Assembly: GCA_016927475.1 (NCBI GenBank)
Contig: JAFGMO010000065.1
Coordinates: 1 to 64,000, forward strand
Reading direction: 5' to 3'
DNA from: Candidatus Aminicenantota bacterium
GTDB taxonomy: Bacteria; Acidobacteriota; Aminicenantia; Aminicenantales; Aminicenantaceae
DNA length: 64,000 nucleotides
Shown: positions 8,050-17,200 of the stretch, piece by piece
How positions within the stretch are numbered: position 1 is the stretch's first letter
Layout of the letters: each line of letters starts with the position of its first letter
Notes under the pieces: model-generated
What the model was told of the DNA's origin: nothing
Database searches by the model: none
The model's input: the letters and a program-made list of their open reading frames with translations, nothing else
Made by a program: the position numbers and the translations under genes

Positions 8050-8158
8050 TCCCTCAGGGAGAGATTTTTCTTAAAATTGATTTTTCCCCTCATATATCCA
8101 TTTTAACGAGAATCTTTCAGAGAATAGGACATAATATCTGTTTTTTATTCAATAACAT
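8050..8158. repeat. Inverted pair of dispersed repeat R2
   Basis: A plus-strand copy (8050-8085, CCCTCAGGGAGAGATTTTTC then TTAAAATTGAT) faces a minus-strand copy (8092-8122), and the 3' part extends to 8158, matching 1540-1604. The facing copies can fold into a hairpin. Related single copies lie at 1540-1604 and 36948-36978. Confidence 0.5.
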
Positions 8159-8174
8159 AAATAAACTAAGGTTT

Positions 8175-8210
8175 ATAATCCTGGATCACCCGGACAATCC
8201 GGGTGATGAC
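8175..8210 (-). repeat. REP-like palindrome (copy 1) in a convergent intergenic region
   Basis: The minus strand reads GTCATCACCCGGATTGTCCG then GGTGATCCAGGATTAT. TCACCCGG pairs with CCGGGTGA around a five-base loop (core 8186-8206). Copies are at 25335-25370, 27307-27333 and 55391-55426. It lies between converging genes and may end transcription from both sides or stabilise mRNA 3' ends. No gene was found in 8018-8335. Confidence 0.75.
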
Positions 8211-8335
8211 TCTTTTTTGATCAGTAGCATAAATATGCCAGGCTAGATAATTTCTTAAACAGCCAAGTTTTGTAATTTTTTCAACAGCAAAGCTACATAG
8301 TTTAAAATTGATGCTCCACGGAGAACAGGGCTGTT

Positions 8336-9388
8336 TTATTCCATATAATAGCCTATGGAAAAAAAGCTCACCCAATGTCTGAGCGAAAAGGGGGCCGTGG
8401 TTCCCATTCCTGTTTTTTTGAGAGGAAGAACACCTTCATTGTAGGTGTCGGAGAAACGAAAGAGCTTTCCTTCTATTTTTTTGCCTGTGGTGAGTGTCAT
8501 GGTTTTTTCGATGCAAAGAAGGCCGAATGGAATGGAATATTTGCCGCACCAGTAGGTGTTGCGGTAATCGAGATAGGTTTCTCCCCATAGCTCTTTGGTC
8601 AATCCTTCGATTTTAGCCTCGTCCATAACGCCGGTGAGATAAGTGCTGATGAGGCGTTGGTCGAGCTCCCTCCCTTTTTTCCAGGCTTCCTCACCTTCTC
8701 CGAAGGGTGAATTGTTGAAATCTTTTCCGTAATGATTGCCGTCTGAGGAGATGAGAAAAAATATGTCTTTTCCCACCGTAAGATTTTTTTCATTCATATA
8801 TCCTGCAATCTTTTCCGCCAGTTCTTCCGAGATGCGCTCCATTCGGGCAAAAGGCATGGGTGTGACCATGATGGGTGTGATTTTGACCTCCGGGTTGAAA
8901 TACTGGAGGAAAGGCAGGAGGGCTTCTATGGAGTGCTCGATTTCATGGGCCTTGTTGTTGGTGATAAAAAACTCAGGATCGAGCCTTTCTTTAAGATATG
9001 CCCGCAGCCCGGATACGGAGATAGGTTTGCTTAAGCCGGGCCAATAGGTGAAGTTTTCTAAAATCAGGATGTTCTGGAGGCCGCTGATAACATTTCGTAC
9101 CGTCCCGTGTGTGACCCCGAAGATCACGACCTCTTTGGCTTTCAGGATTTTAAACAACGGGTAATAGACTTTTCCGGCATAAAGATAATCATCATGAGGA
9201 GAAATGGCAGCCACAAGCCCTTTGGCATTAAAATGTTCTTGTTCTTGAATCTCAAGATAATCCACCAGCTTTTGCATACTCTCCGGATTCCAACAGAACC
9301 CCACGTCGTCCCGGACAGTCCGTCTCTCCTGGGCGGTCAGGGATAGACTAAACGTGAAAACAATCAACAGTTTTATGAAATTTCTCAT
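8336..9388 (-). CDS. Exported MEMO-like protein (AmmeMemoRadiSam protein B family)
   Basis: After a Sec signal (MRNFIKLLIVFTFSLSLTAQ) the protein shows MEMO/PF01875 motifs in order: AAISPHDDYLYAGKVYY, FGVTHG, EIEHSIEALLPFLQYFNPEV, FLISSDGNHYG and YWCGKYSIPFGLL. These correspond to the His, His, Glu-His and Cys residues that line the MEMO metal pocket. Most MEMO-like proteins are cytosolic and sit beside AMMECR1 and a radical SAM gene. Here the protein is exported and neither partner is present, so a different role is likely. Start 9388 was chosen because GAGGAG precedes it by a few bases. It is about 350 residues, a little longer than typical. Confidence 0.82.
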   Translation of the reverse strand: MRNFIKLLIVFTFSLSLTAQERRTVRDDVGFCWNPESMQKLVDYLEIQEQEHFNAKGLVAAISPHDDYLYAGKVYYPLFKILKAKEVVIFGVTHGTVRNVISGLQNILILENFTYWPGLSKPISVSGLRAYLKERLDPEFFITNNKAHEIEHSIEALLPFLQYFNPEVKITPIMVTPMPFARMERISEELAEKIAGYMNEKNLTVGKDIFFLISSDGNHYGKDFNNSPFGEGEEAWKKGRELDQRLISTYLTGVMDEAKIEGLTKELWGETYLDYRNTYWCGKYSIPFGLLCIEKTMTLTTGKKIEGKLFRFSDTYNEGVLPLKKTGMGTTAPFSLRHWVSFFSIGYYME

Positions 9389-9444
9389 GACGCTCCTCAT
9401 TTTTAATCTTGAGAATATAAATATGGATTCGTTCCTGATGGAAT

Positions 9445-10569
9445 TTATTTGAGGCTTTCTTTGCTTTCGAAGGACCGGCTCAAGGAGAATTCACTAAAAT
9501 CCGTATCCCACTCGTCATGAATCATATAATGGGCGAGGTGCCTGCAAAGACCGGGGCCGAACATGAATCCGTGTCCGCTCATTCCGGAGGCGACATACAG
9601 GTTATCTATGGGCGTTTGGTCCGCAATGGGATTGCCGTCAGGGGTCATGGTGTAGCTTCCGGCCCAGTGCCGGAGAATAGCCGCTTTTTCCAATTCAGGA
9701 ACCAGCCTGACCATCCTTTTCGCCATTTCAATGATAAATCCGAGGGAGCTGTCAGTCCTCGTGCCCGGGACATTCGGATCGGGTGTGTAGCAGCCTATGA
9801 CATGTCCGTTCAAGAGCTGTTGGAAATAACAGCCGTCTTTCCGGTAATCGACCAGCATGGGCCCGATGATTTTTGGTATTCTCTCCGTAATGACGGCTTC
9901 ATGTCTTTCAGGATAGAAGGGAAGGTCGAGACCTATCTTTTGGCAAAGATCCTTTGTCCATGGGCCCGCGCTCAAGAGAACTTTGTTTGCTTCAATGCTG
10001 GTCCCGTCTTCTAACGCCAATAAAAAGTTTTGATTTTTCTGAATGTCGACCACGGGATTATAGAGATAAAAATCTCCCTTTTTTTCTTCAATTTTGTCCC
10101 TATATCCTTTGAGGATCATAAAGGGATATGCCTGTCCGTCATCCGGGCAATAAGCGGCACCCAAAAGGCCTTCCGTATTCAGTTTGGGTACAACCGACCG
10201 GGCTTCATCCGGACTGAGCAGGGAAACATTGACGCCCTCTTTTTTCTGTATTTCAATATTAGATTTGAATGTGTTCAGAAGTTCTTCGCTGTGAGCCAAA
10301 AGCAGATATCCGCTCTGGGCGAATTCCACCGAAAACCCGAATTCATCCTCCATCCGGGAAAAAAGGGATATGCTTTCTTTCATCATTCCGATGGAAGTGG
10401 GAGTTGAGAACTGCTGCCGTATGCCGGCGATACAGCGCCCCGTTGAACCAGATCCCATATGCGCCTTATCGATAACAGCTACTTTTATCCCTTCTTCGCT
10501 CAAATAATAGGCGGTACTCATTCCTATTATCCCCGCACCAATCACCGCATAATCGTAAGTTTTGTTCAT
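9445..10569 (-). CDS. FAD-dependent DAO-family oxidoreductase, beta-like subunit of amino/imino acid dehydrogenase
   Basis: The 374-residue protein has the Rossmann FAD motif VIGAGIIGMSTAYYLSEEG at residues 8-26, then STGRCIAGIRQQFSTPTSI, and a C-terminal second FAD contact GNPIADQTPIDNLYVASGMS with GHGFMFGPG. This is the glycine oxidase/sarcosine oxidase beta type. The divergent genes at 10958 and 11232 encode a [2Fe-2S] subunit and an HcnB/OoxA-like FAD subunit. Together the three match the heterotrimeric proline, D-hydroxyproline or opine dehydrogenases, which oxidise a secondary amine and pass electrons to quinones. The substrate cannot be read from sequence. Here the beta gene is divergent instead of co-linear. 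Confidence 0.85.
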   Translation of the reverse strand: MNKTYDYAVIGAGIIGMSTAYYLSEEGIKVAVIDKAHMGSGSTGRCIAGIRQQFSTPTSIGMMKESISLFSRMEDEFGFSVEFAQSGYLLLAHSEELLNTFKSNIEIQKKEGVNVSLLSPDEARSVVPKLNTEGLLGAAYCPDDGQAYPFMILKGYRDKIEEKKGDFYLYNPVVDIQKNQNFLLALEDGTSIEANKVLLSAGPWTKDLCQKIGLDLPFYPERHEAVITERIPKIIGPMLVDYRKDGCYFQQLLNGHVIGCYTPDPNVPGTRTDSSLGFIIEMAKRMVRLVPELEKAAILRHWAGSYTMTPDGNPIADQTPIDNLYVASGMSGHGFMFGPGLCRHLAHYMIHDEWDTDFSEFSLSRSFESKESLK

Positions 10570-10626
10570 TTTTTAACCTGAAATTAAGGCTTATTTTTTT
10601 ATCATAGGTTCTAAACTAAGTCAATC

Positions 10627-10657
10627 AACCTGCATCATTCATAAATCTGGCCGGCAC
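10627..10657 (+). repeat. Short dispersed repeat R1, fullest copy
   Basis: AACCTGCATCATTCATAAAT then CTGGCCGGCAC matches 2727-2754 on the opposite strand. The first 15 bases recur at 10870-10885 (-) and 13742-13756 (+). The inverted pair at 10627 and 10885 brackets the structured element between them. Confidence 0.55.
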
Positions 10658-10770
10658 AAATAAATACTATTATAATATATGCCACTTAATCATATTCACT
10701 GGCGGTGTTGAGAGCGAAGCATCTTCCATAACCATTTTCAAGAAGATGCCGGCCATATTTACCTTTCAGG

Positions 10771-10868
10771 CGAGCCGATCTTACCGCATCTGCTTTGTTG
10801 CGACGCACTCGCAGTTCGGAGCACAGCTTCGTGCGTCGACGCCTTGCATCTGCGGCAAGCTTGGCTCG
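10771..10868. repeat. Structured GC-rich stem-loop element bracketed by R1 copies
   Basis: The outer arms CGAGCC..TCTTACCGCA (about 10772-10789) and TGCGGCAAG..GGCTCG (about 10852-10868) can pair. An inner stem pairs GCGACGCAC (about 10800) with GTGCGTCG (about 10831). Two inverted R1 fragments flank it at 10627 and 10885, suggesting a MITE-like unit of about 260 bases between the divergent dehydrogenase genes. A 75-codon minus-strand frame across it is composition-driven and rejected. It could also be a structured RNA; nothing here decides. Confidence 0.5.
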
Positions 10869-10957
10869 TGAATAATGCAGGTTGACTTCACTGCTTGACA
10901 ATTTGATGAGCAAAAGATAGTCTTATGGACTAAAAATCTTTAATTGAATGCAGAAAA

Positions 10958-11245
10958 ATGGATGATCTGCGCATCGGCTCTATAAAAAGAAAACAAAAAA
11001 TCACAATAATTGTCGACGGCAAAAAAATCGTCGCCTATAAAGGGGAAACCGTCCTGGCTGCTTTGATCGCCTCCGGATACAAAATACTGAAAACCAATCC
11101 CGTGAGTCACGAGCCCCGAGGAGCTTTTTGCGGAATGGGAATCTGTTTTGAATGCACCATGACCATAGATGGTGTTCCGAATACCAGAGCCTGTATGACC
11201 GAGGTCCGTGAAGGAATGACCGTAGAGACAAATGATCAAAAATAA
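10958..11245 (+). CDS. [2Fe-2S] ferredoxin-like small subunit (HcnA/OoxX type)
   Basis: The product has 95 residues with the plant-type [2Fe-2S] pattern in AFCGMGICFECTMTIDG and NTRACMTEVREGMTVET, giving the four cysteines of HcnA and of opine/D-hydroxyproline dehydrogenase gamma subunits. VDGKKIVAYKGETVLAALIA is the preceding beta-grasp region. The next gene begins 14 bases before this one ends, a tight translational coupling. The subunit should relay electrons from the FAD subunits to a quinone or cytochrome acceptor. It has no signal peptide, so the complex faces the cytoplasm. Confidence 0.85.
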   Translation: MDDLRIGSIKRKQKITIIVDGKKIVAYKGETVLAALIASGYKILKTNPVSHEPRGAFCGMGICFECTMTIDGVPNTRACMTEVREGMTVETNDQK

Positions 11246-12653
11246 CAGCAAATACAACGTTATTATCATCGGAAGCGGATTCTCCGGTATCACTGCTGCT
11301 GAGATGTTGGCGGACCACAATCTAAACATTCTTCTTCTCGACGAAAACATCCATTTTGGCGGGCAGCTTTTAAGGAAGATCCCGGAGGAATTGGGAGAAT
11401 ATCCTTCCTACAAGCCGGAGAAGATAAAAAGAGTCGGATTTGATTTCATAGACAAAGTCAAAAACGAAAAAATCACCTTAATGAATAAGACCATTCTGTT
11501 GGGTGTCTATGAAAACAACGAAATACTTGTCGAATATAACAGAGAAAAAACCTTCACCCTGAAATACGATATGCTTCTTTTTGCTACAGGCTCCAGAGAG
11601 AAATTTTTACCTTTTAAAGGGTGGACCCTTCCCGGAGTATATTCCACCGGCATGCTTCAGGTCCTTATCAAAAGTTCCGGTATTCTTCCCGTCCGGAGAA
11701 TGCTCATGGCGGGATCCGGATTGTTTCTGTTTGCGGCCGCTTATGAATATCTTAAAAACGGCGGTGAACTGCTTGGATTAATGGAGCAGTCCCCGTTCTT
11801 GAATAAGATCAAGTTTTTCCCCCAGCTTTTTCACCAGTTCTCAAAATTTGCAGAAGGGGGACGGTATTTATCCAAAATTTATTTTTCCGGAGTCCCCGTA
11901 AAATACCGCAGGCATATTATCGAAGCACGAGGTGAAAAATCTCTTGAGGAAGTGGTGGTCGGAAAGCTGGATAGCGATGGGGAATTGATTGCGGGGTCGG
12001 AAAAAACATACCAGACGGAAGCTCTCGCGGTCGGATATGGATTTGTCCCCAATATAGAAGCCCCTCAACTTGCGGGATGTGAGCTTGAATATTCCGGGGA
12101 AAAAGGTGGGTGGATCGTTCGGGTCAACGATTCCCTGGAGACCAGCGTGGACGGCATTCTGGCCGCTGGAGAGATCACCGGAATCGGCGGAGCACAAAAA
12201 TCCTTGAATGAAGGAAAGATTGCTGCGTACACCATCCTGGAGAAGTTAGGGATCGGCGACAGGGAAAAAGGGGCGTCCCCCCTAAAAAAATTAAAAAGAG
12301 AGAGAAAACATCATATGAACTTTGTCAAATGTTTCAACTCTCTTTACAGGATCAAACCAAAAACGATTATCGGGATTCCTGATGACACCGTCATATGCCG
12401 GTGTGAAAACGTTGATATGAAAACCATAAAAAATGCCGTTCAGACGGGTATGGGTTGTTTTGATCCCAACAGCCTTAAAATAGCCACCCGGTGTTCCATG
12501 GGGCAATGCCAGGGCCGCATCTGTTCACCTGTGATCTATGATATTCTCCAGATTCTATGTCAAAAAAGTGCGGAAGAAATCGGAATGTATTCGGTCAGGC
12601 CCCCTCTCAAACCCGTATCGATCAAGGCGTTAAAAAACCCGCATAATTCTTGA
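11232..12653 (+). CDS. FAD/NAD(P)-binding oxidoreductase with BFD-like [2Fe-2S] domain (HcnB/OoxA type)
   Basis: This 473-residue subunit opens with a dinucleotide motif IIGSGFSGITAAEMLADHN, has a second one around RRMLMAGSGLFLFAAA, and carries LAAGEITGIGGAQKSLNEGK (FAD). Near the C-terminus lies a bacterioferritin-associated-ferredoxin-type cluster site: VICRCENVDMKTIKNAV followed by TRCSMGQCQGRICSP. This layout matches the alpha subunits of hydrogen cyanide synthase and of opine/D-hydroxyproline dehydrogenases. With the overlapping ferredoxin and the divergent DAO subunit it should form one membrane-associated dehydrogenase. HcnABC makes cyanide from glycine and shares this architecture, so substrate assignment by homology alone is unsafe. 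Confidence 0.85.
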   Translation: MIKNNSKYNVIIIGSGFSGITAAEMLADHNLNILLLDENIHFGGQLLRKIPEELGEYPSYKPEKIKRVGFDFIDKVKNEKITLMNKTILLGVYENNEILVEYNREKTFTLKYDMLLFATGSREKFLPFKGWTLPGVYSTGMLQVLIKSSGILPVRRMLMAGSGLFLFAAAYEYLKNGGELLGLMEQSPFLNKIKFFPQLFHQFSKFAEGGRYLSKIYFSGVPVKYRRHIIEARGEKSLEEVVVGKLDSDGELIAGSEKTYQTEALAVGYGFVPNIEAPQLAGCELEYSGEKGGWIVRVNDSLETSVDGILAAGEITGIGGAQKSLNEGKIAAYTILEKLGIGDREKGASPLKKLKRERKHHMNFVKCFNSLYRIKPKTIIGIPDDTVICRCENVDMKTIKNAVQTGMGCFDPNSLKIATRCSMGQCQGRICSPVIYDILQILCQKSAEEIGMYSVRPPLKPVSIKALKNPHNS

Positions 12654-12730
12654 TTGACAAGATTTTTCGATTCCGCCTTTCAAAATAGGCTTTTCCTGCA
12701 AATATAAACTTTTTTCATTTTTAATACTTT

Positions 12731-13516
12731 GCGGCTATGCTACACGCGCCAGTACCGTTGTCGAAATCAGTGAATTGCTTGGCGCGAACCAGATTTATGT
12801 CGGGCATCGTTTTATGGGAAAGTCCAGACCCGCCATAATGGACTGGCAATATCTGACCGCGGAGCAGGCGGCGGCTGATTTTCATCGTGTCGTGGATTTG
12901 TTCAAGAAGATATATAGTGGGAAGTGGCTGAGTTTCGGCAGCAGCAAAAATGGATCGACCGCCCTGTTTCATAAACGATTCTATGGTCCCGGATAGCGGA
13001 TTAACGGCCCAACAATTATTTGATTTTATTAAGGACCTCGGGTATCTTGCGCTTTATTCCGATGAATATATCGATTATCTGGAACCGTTCTATTATCAGA
13101 TGTACACGGAACTGGGCTACTACCGGTTGGTTGATGATCATGTATCCCATTTGCTGGTTGATATGCCGGATCCCTTTTATTCCTATTTCGCGCCACCCGG
13201 AGTGGAGCTTAATTTTAATCCCTTGACCATGCAGGATATCAATACCTGGCTGCAAACAGAAGGGAATAATATTATCTATATTTATGGAGAAATTGATCCC
13301 TGGACCGCTGGAGCTGTCGAGTTGACCGGGCAGACCAATGCCGTAAAGATCATTCAGCCCGGGGCCAATCATAGCATTTTCCTTGAAGACCTTGATCAAA
13401 AAGAGCTCGTTTATTCGACTCTGGAGAATTGGCTGAATATCACTGTAAAGAGGGGGAGTGCGGTTTTCAGCAAACATCCTTCGCATAGGGAAATAATCTT
13501 TTTTTCGCCATACTGA
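12731..13516 (+). pseudogene. Decayed S37 (PS-10) family peptidase
   Basis: Frame one (12731-12994) reads ISELLGANQIYVGHRFMGKS then DWQYLTAEQAAADFHRVVDL and GKWLSFGSSKNGSTA, matching the S37 family around the nucleophile; relatives usually have SKGG there. Frame two (from about 12965 to 13516) reads EPFYYQMYTELGYY, then NNIIYIYGEIDPWTAGAVEL and IIQPGANHSIFLEDLDQKEL, which is the C-terminal part with catalytic Asp and His. The N-terminus with its signal, and roughly 150-200 residues between the two pieces, are missing, and the frame shifts. S37 peptidases are secreted tripeptidyl aminopeptidases. No function is expected. Confidence 0.8.
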
Positions 13517-13583
13517 CATTGTGCTTCAACGTTACGGAAAACAACCTGAATTAATCCCTCGATGCGTGAATATCGCAGGTTAT

Positions 13584-13690
13584 GTCGTTGACCTTGTCGT
13601 TTTGGGTGTGATAACCTTGGTTCAGGATGTCAGTGGGTGGATATTGAGGAAAATGGTTTGGGATTTATCAAAAGCGCAAACAAGCAACTC
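13584..13690 (+). repeat. Dispersed remnant R3, second copy
   Basis: GTTGACCTTGTCG..TTCAGGATGTCAGTGGGTGGATATTGAGG aligns with 5281-5370 at most positions. A 64-codon frame over it (13521-13715) shows no family features. The rest of 13517-13772 holds no gene; an R1 fragment (13742-13756) abuts the next ribosome site. Confidence 0.5.
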
Positions 13691-13741
13691 TTATAAGCAA
13701 AATTTGACGAACTGAAGTTATCTGCTTATTGTCTCCAGGTT

Positions 13742-13756
13742 AACCTGCATTATTCA
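13742..13756 (+). repeat. R1 fragment abutting the ribosome site of the HerA cassette
   Basis: AACCTGCATTATTCA is identical to the core of the R1 copies at 10627 and 10885. It ends 2 bases before AGGAGG of the first cassette gene, so the repeat may have moved together with, or supplied, the upstream region. Confidence 0.5.
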
Positions 13757-13772
13757 AAAGGAGGGGTAAACA

Positions 13773-14246
13773 ATGTCAAAACAAGAGGTGAGCTACAGAG
13801 GTATCGCCAGAAACGTACATTGGCACGATTCTCCAACCAGGTACAAAGTCCTCAGTTTCAGAGTCGAAGTTCTCGATAAGGATGGAAACTCGGACAAGCA
13901 TATTCCCGTAGAGCTGGATCTTATGGATGTGGTGGATATCCTGGTAGATAGCGATGAAGTGGAAATCACGGGAACGATGGGGGAAAATGGTATATTCCTG
14001 CCAAATCTCATCCGGAACGTTCGAACGGGAGCAACCATCGAAAGCAGGAGGAAGCGTAAAACCGCCAAATATCTGCTCTCGCTTCTTCTTCCCTTCGTAT
14101 TGGGTGTGGCCGGTCTGATCCTTTCCAGGGGAAGTTCAAGAGGAGGTGCAGCGGGAGGACTTATCACCGGGGCCATCATCGGCTGCGGCCTTTGCATCGT
14201 CTTGTGGATTCTCATGGCCGTTTTCGACAGCCGCAGAAAAGCCTGA
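13773..14246 (+). CDS. Unrecognised small membrane protein heading the HerA-like ATPase cassette
   Basis: I do not recognise this 157-residue protein. Residues 1-90 are hydrophilic with alternating strands (YKVLSFRVEVLDKDGN, HIPVELDLMDVVDILVDSDE, VEITGTMGENGIFLPNLIRN) and resemble a small OB-like or beta-barrel domain; this is inference. Two membrane spans follow at about 95-113 and 125-150, the second glycine-rich, and a short basic tail (DSRRKA) closes it. An AGGAGG site precedes the ATG. The ATPase begins 10 bases after the stop. The arrangement suggests a membrane anchor or a cytosolic nucleic-acid-binding platform for the ATPase. Confidence 0.7.
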   Translation: MSKQEVSYRGIARNVHWHDSPTRYKVLSFRVEVLDKDGNSDKHIPVELDLMDVVDILVDSDEVEITGTMGENGIFLPNLIRNVRTGATIESRRKRKTAKYLLSLLLPFVLGVAGLILSRGSSRGGAAGGLITGAIIGCGLCIVLWILMAVFDSRRKA

Positions 14247-14256
14247 GGGGGTCAGA

Positions 14257-17200
14257 ATGCAGCTCTCTACGAAACACATCGATTACCTTCAGCGTTCTTA
14301 CATGCCGGAAGATCAGGCAGATGCCCTTTCCAAGTCCGGTTGGGCAGCACCTGTGGAGAATACCTTGTGCCTGGTTCGCATCAGCGGACGGATCATCTAT
14401 GAAAACCCTGCAAACATGGATGAAGATCTGCTCCCGGAGATGGCGGATGTTCTTACGGGCCTTCATGAAATGTCTGCCGGACATATATTCATAGCCCTTG
14501 GTTCGGGGGACAAGGCGGAGTTTTTTGCGGGAAGCTGTGGGTATCGTTTGAATGAATCCGGTTCGATATCATCAGTTGGAACAAATCCGGAGTCCCTCAT
14601 CAATGGCATATGTCCCGGTCTTCAGACGGCATTCCTTTCGCAGGAATACGTCTCCGGCATCATGAAGAATCTCGGTAAAATGGACCATGGGGCGATAGCA
14701 TTGGGGTCTCCTTCCATGAAACACTTCTCAGATCAGATGCTGGGTTCGCAGATGGACCGTATACTCCGCTCTCTGATGGGGTGCGTCTGGGGATACCTTA
14801 CCGTAGGGGTTCCCGTTCATCAGCAGGATATTATAAGTATGGCCAACCGGACACTGAACGAAATTCGAATGATATCGGACTCCATGCTTGCTGCGGGAGG
14901 GCCAAGTCCGGTTGGAAACCAATACATCAAGACTTTGGAGGCACTGCATAGGAAATTTGAGCATGGGAAATCCTCAGGATTATGGCATTGCGGCGTCTTT
15001 CTGCTGTCAGAGAAAGTCGATACCCTAAAGCGTCTGAAAGCAGCCGTGCGGGCAGCCATGAGCGGGGAAAACACGGGTCCCGATCCGTTTACGGTCTTGG
15101 ATGCGGGAGATATCTCAAAACGGACTCAGATGCCGGCCCTGCCTTTCGCACCGCCGCCCGAGCCGCCGGGCCAGATATCCTATCCTTACCGCTTCCTAAG
15201 CCTTCTCAATTCCTCTGAGGTCGCGGCGCTCTCCCAGTTGCCGCGGATCGAGACACCGGGTTTTAATCTTTTCCAGGGAGCCAGATTTGATGTGAATCCC
15301 CACGGGAAGGCCGCCACGGGAATCAACCTGGGAAGTGTCATAGAAGACGGTAAACCCCTGGGACCGTCAATGATGCTTGAAACCGATATCTTCAAGCGCC
15401 ATACCATGGTGGGGGGAACCACCGGGAGCGGCAAGACAAACACCATATTCCATCTGCTGAGCGGTTTTGCGGAAAGAGGCATACCTTTCCTGGTAATAGA
15501 GCCGGCAAAGAGCGAATACCGCTGCCTGGATGGTGCCTTAAAATCCGATTCACCGCTTCAAGTATTCACGCCCGGCAGGGAGAATTGTGCTCCTCTGCGG
15601 CTTAATCCCTTCGAAGTTCAGCAGGGGATATCCGTCAGTGAACACATCGATCTTCTCCGTGCCGCCTTCTCCGCCAGTTTCGGATTATGGACTCCCCTTC
15701 CACAGGTTCTTGAACAAAGCCTTTATGCCGTATACAGGGACAGGGGGTGGGATCTCGTTCGCAACTCAAATAGCAGGCTGGCTGAAGGGAAAATTTTACA
15801 TGCAGCCTTTCCCACTCTATCCGACCTGGTGGATAAGGTCAGAACAATCACGGCAAACCTGGGATACAGCAAAGAGACAACGGATGAGATTGGTTCCGCC
15901 CTCATCACAAGACTAAATGCCCTCCGCATAGGCGGAAAGGGAAGAATGCTGGATACGGAGCGTTCTTTGCCGTCGGAAGTTCTGTTCAGCCGTCCGACCG
16001 TCATTGAACTGGAAGGTCTTGGGGCGGACGAAGACAAAGCCTTCGTCATAGCCCTTCTTCTCTTGCGCCTCGCCGCCTTTAGAAGGAGGCAGGGTCCCAG
16101 CCACAGCTTGAAGCACATCCTCATCATCGAGGAGGCCCACAGGCTGCTGGCCAATGTATCCATGCACAGAGAAGAACGGGAAGCCGATCCCAAGGGAAAG
16201 GCGGTGGAGACCTTCGTAAACCTCCTGGCGGAAGTGAGGGCGTACGGCCAGGGAGTTGTGGTTGCGGATCAGGTGCCCGTGAAGCTGGCGCCGGATCTCA
16301 TAAAAAACACCAACCTCAAGATTGCCCATCGAATAGTTGATGAAACCGACAGAATAGTCGTGGGAGGCTCCATGATAATGAGCGACGGTCAGGAGAGGTT
16401 CCTGGCGACATTGAAGGTCGGAGAAGCAGCGGTCTTTGGTTCAGGCGACGATAACGCCATTCTGGTCCAGGTGCCTCTGGTCGAAAGCATTGATACCGCC
16501 AAGAAGCCTTCCGATGAAGCCGTTGGGAAAAGAATGGAGAAAATCCTTGGGGATATTGGACCCTGGGCTGTGCGACATGCTCCATGCGGCACAGGCTGCA
16601 GCGGAAACCCTGAAGCATGCTCAAAAGCAGCGGGGATTTTCGAAGACGAATTTATCCGCCATGCCTTTTCAAGACTCGTTTTGTCAATGATCAGCGATAG
16701 AGAAGCGCTGAACCGTCTCTGGCCGGATATCCTTCAGCTTACGAGAAGGCATGCAGGGATTCCGGAGAAAGATCTTCTCAAGTGCCTCTCGACACAGGCC
16801 GGCCGATGGCTCATCCGAAGAAGGGGAAGTCAGGCTGGTTGGCCTTTTCAGGACACTCAGCGGTTCGAAGACTGCATTCTCAGTGTTCTTCTCGGCTGGA
16901 TCGACCGGGACAAGGACAAAACGGAAAAAGTTTTTAAAGAACTGGAGAAAGTAATCCTCCAGCTCTGCGCAAGAAAAGTGGATCCGTATCCCGCCTGCGA
17001 TCGTATCTGCAGTGATAAGCCGGCGGTGTGCCTCTACCGAAGAGCGGCGGCTGATATCGTGGAGATGGGCGGCTTCAGCGATCCTTGGAAGGCGGCGGAG
17101 AAACGGGATAGGGCTGAAGGCAAAGGATACAAACACCTATGGAACACCTGCATGGACGCTGCCTACAGGATGATAGAATTTCCCGAACAGGATTGGCCTG

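Noticed and set aside
8175-8210. Possible CRISPR repeat because the palindrome recurs
   Set aside because: The copies are tens of kilobases apart with no spacer array, so they are dispersed REP-like units.
10686-10913. Arginine-rich 75-codon minus-strand frame
   Set aside because: It spans the GC-rich stem-loop element, has biased composition dictated by the palindrome, and lacks a ribosome site.
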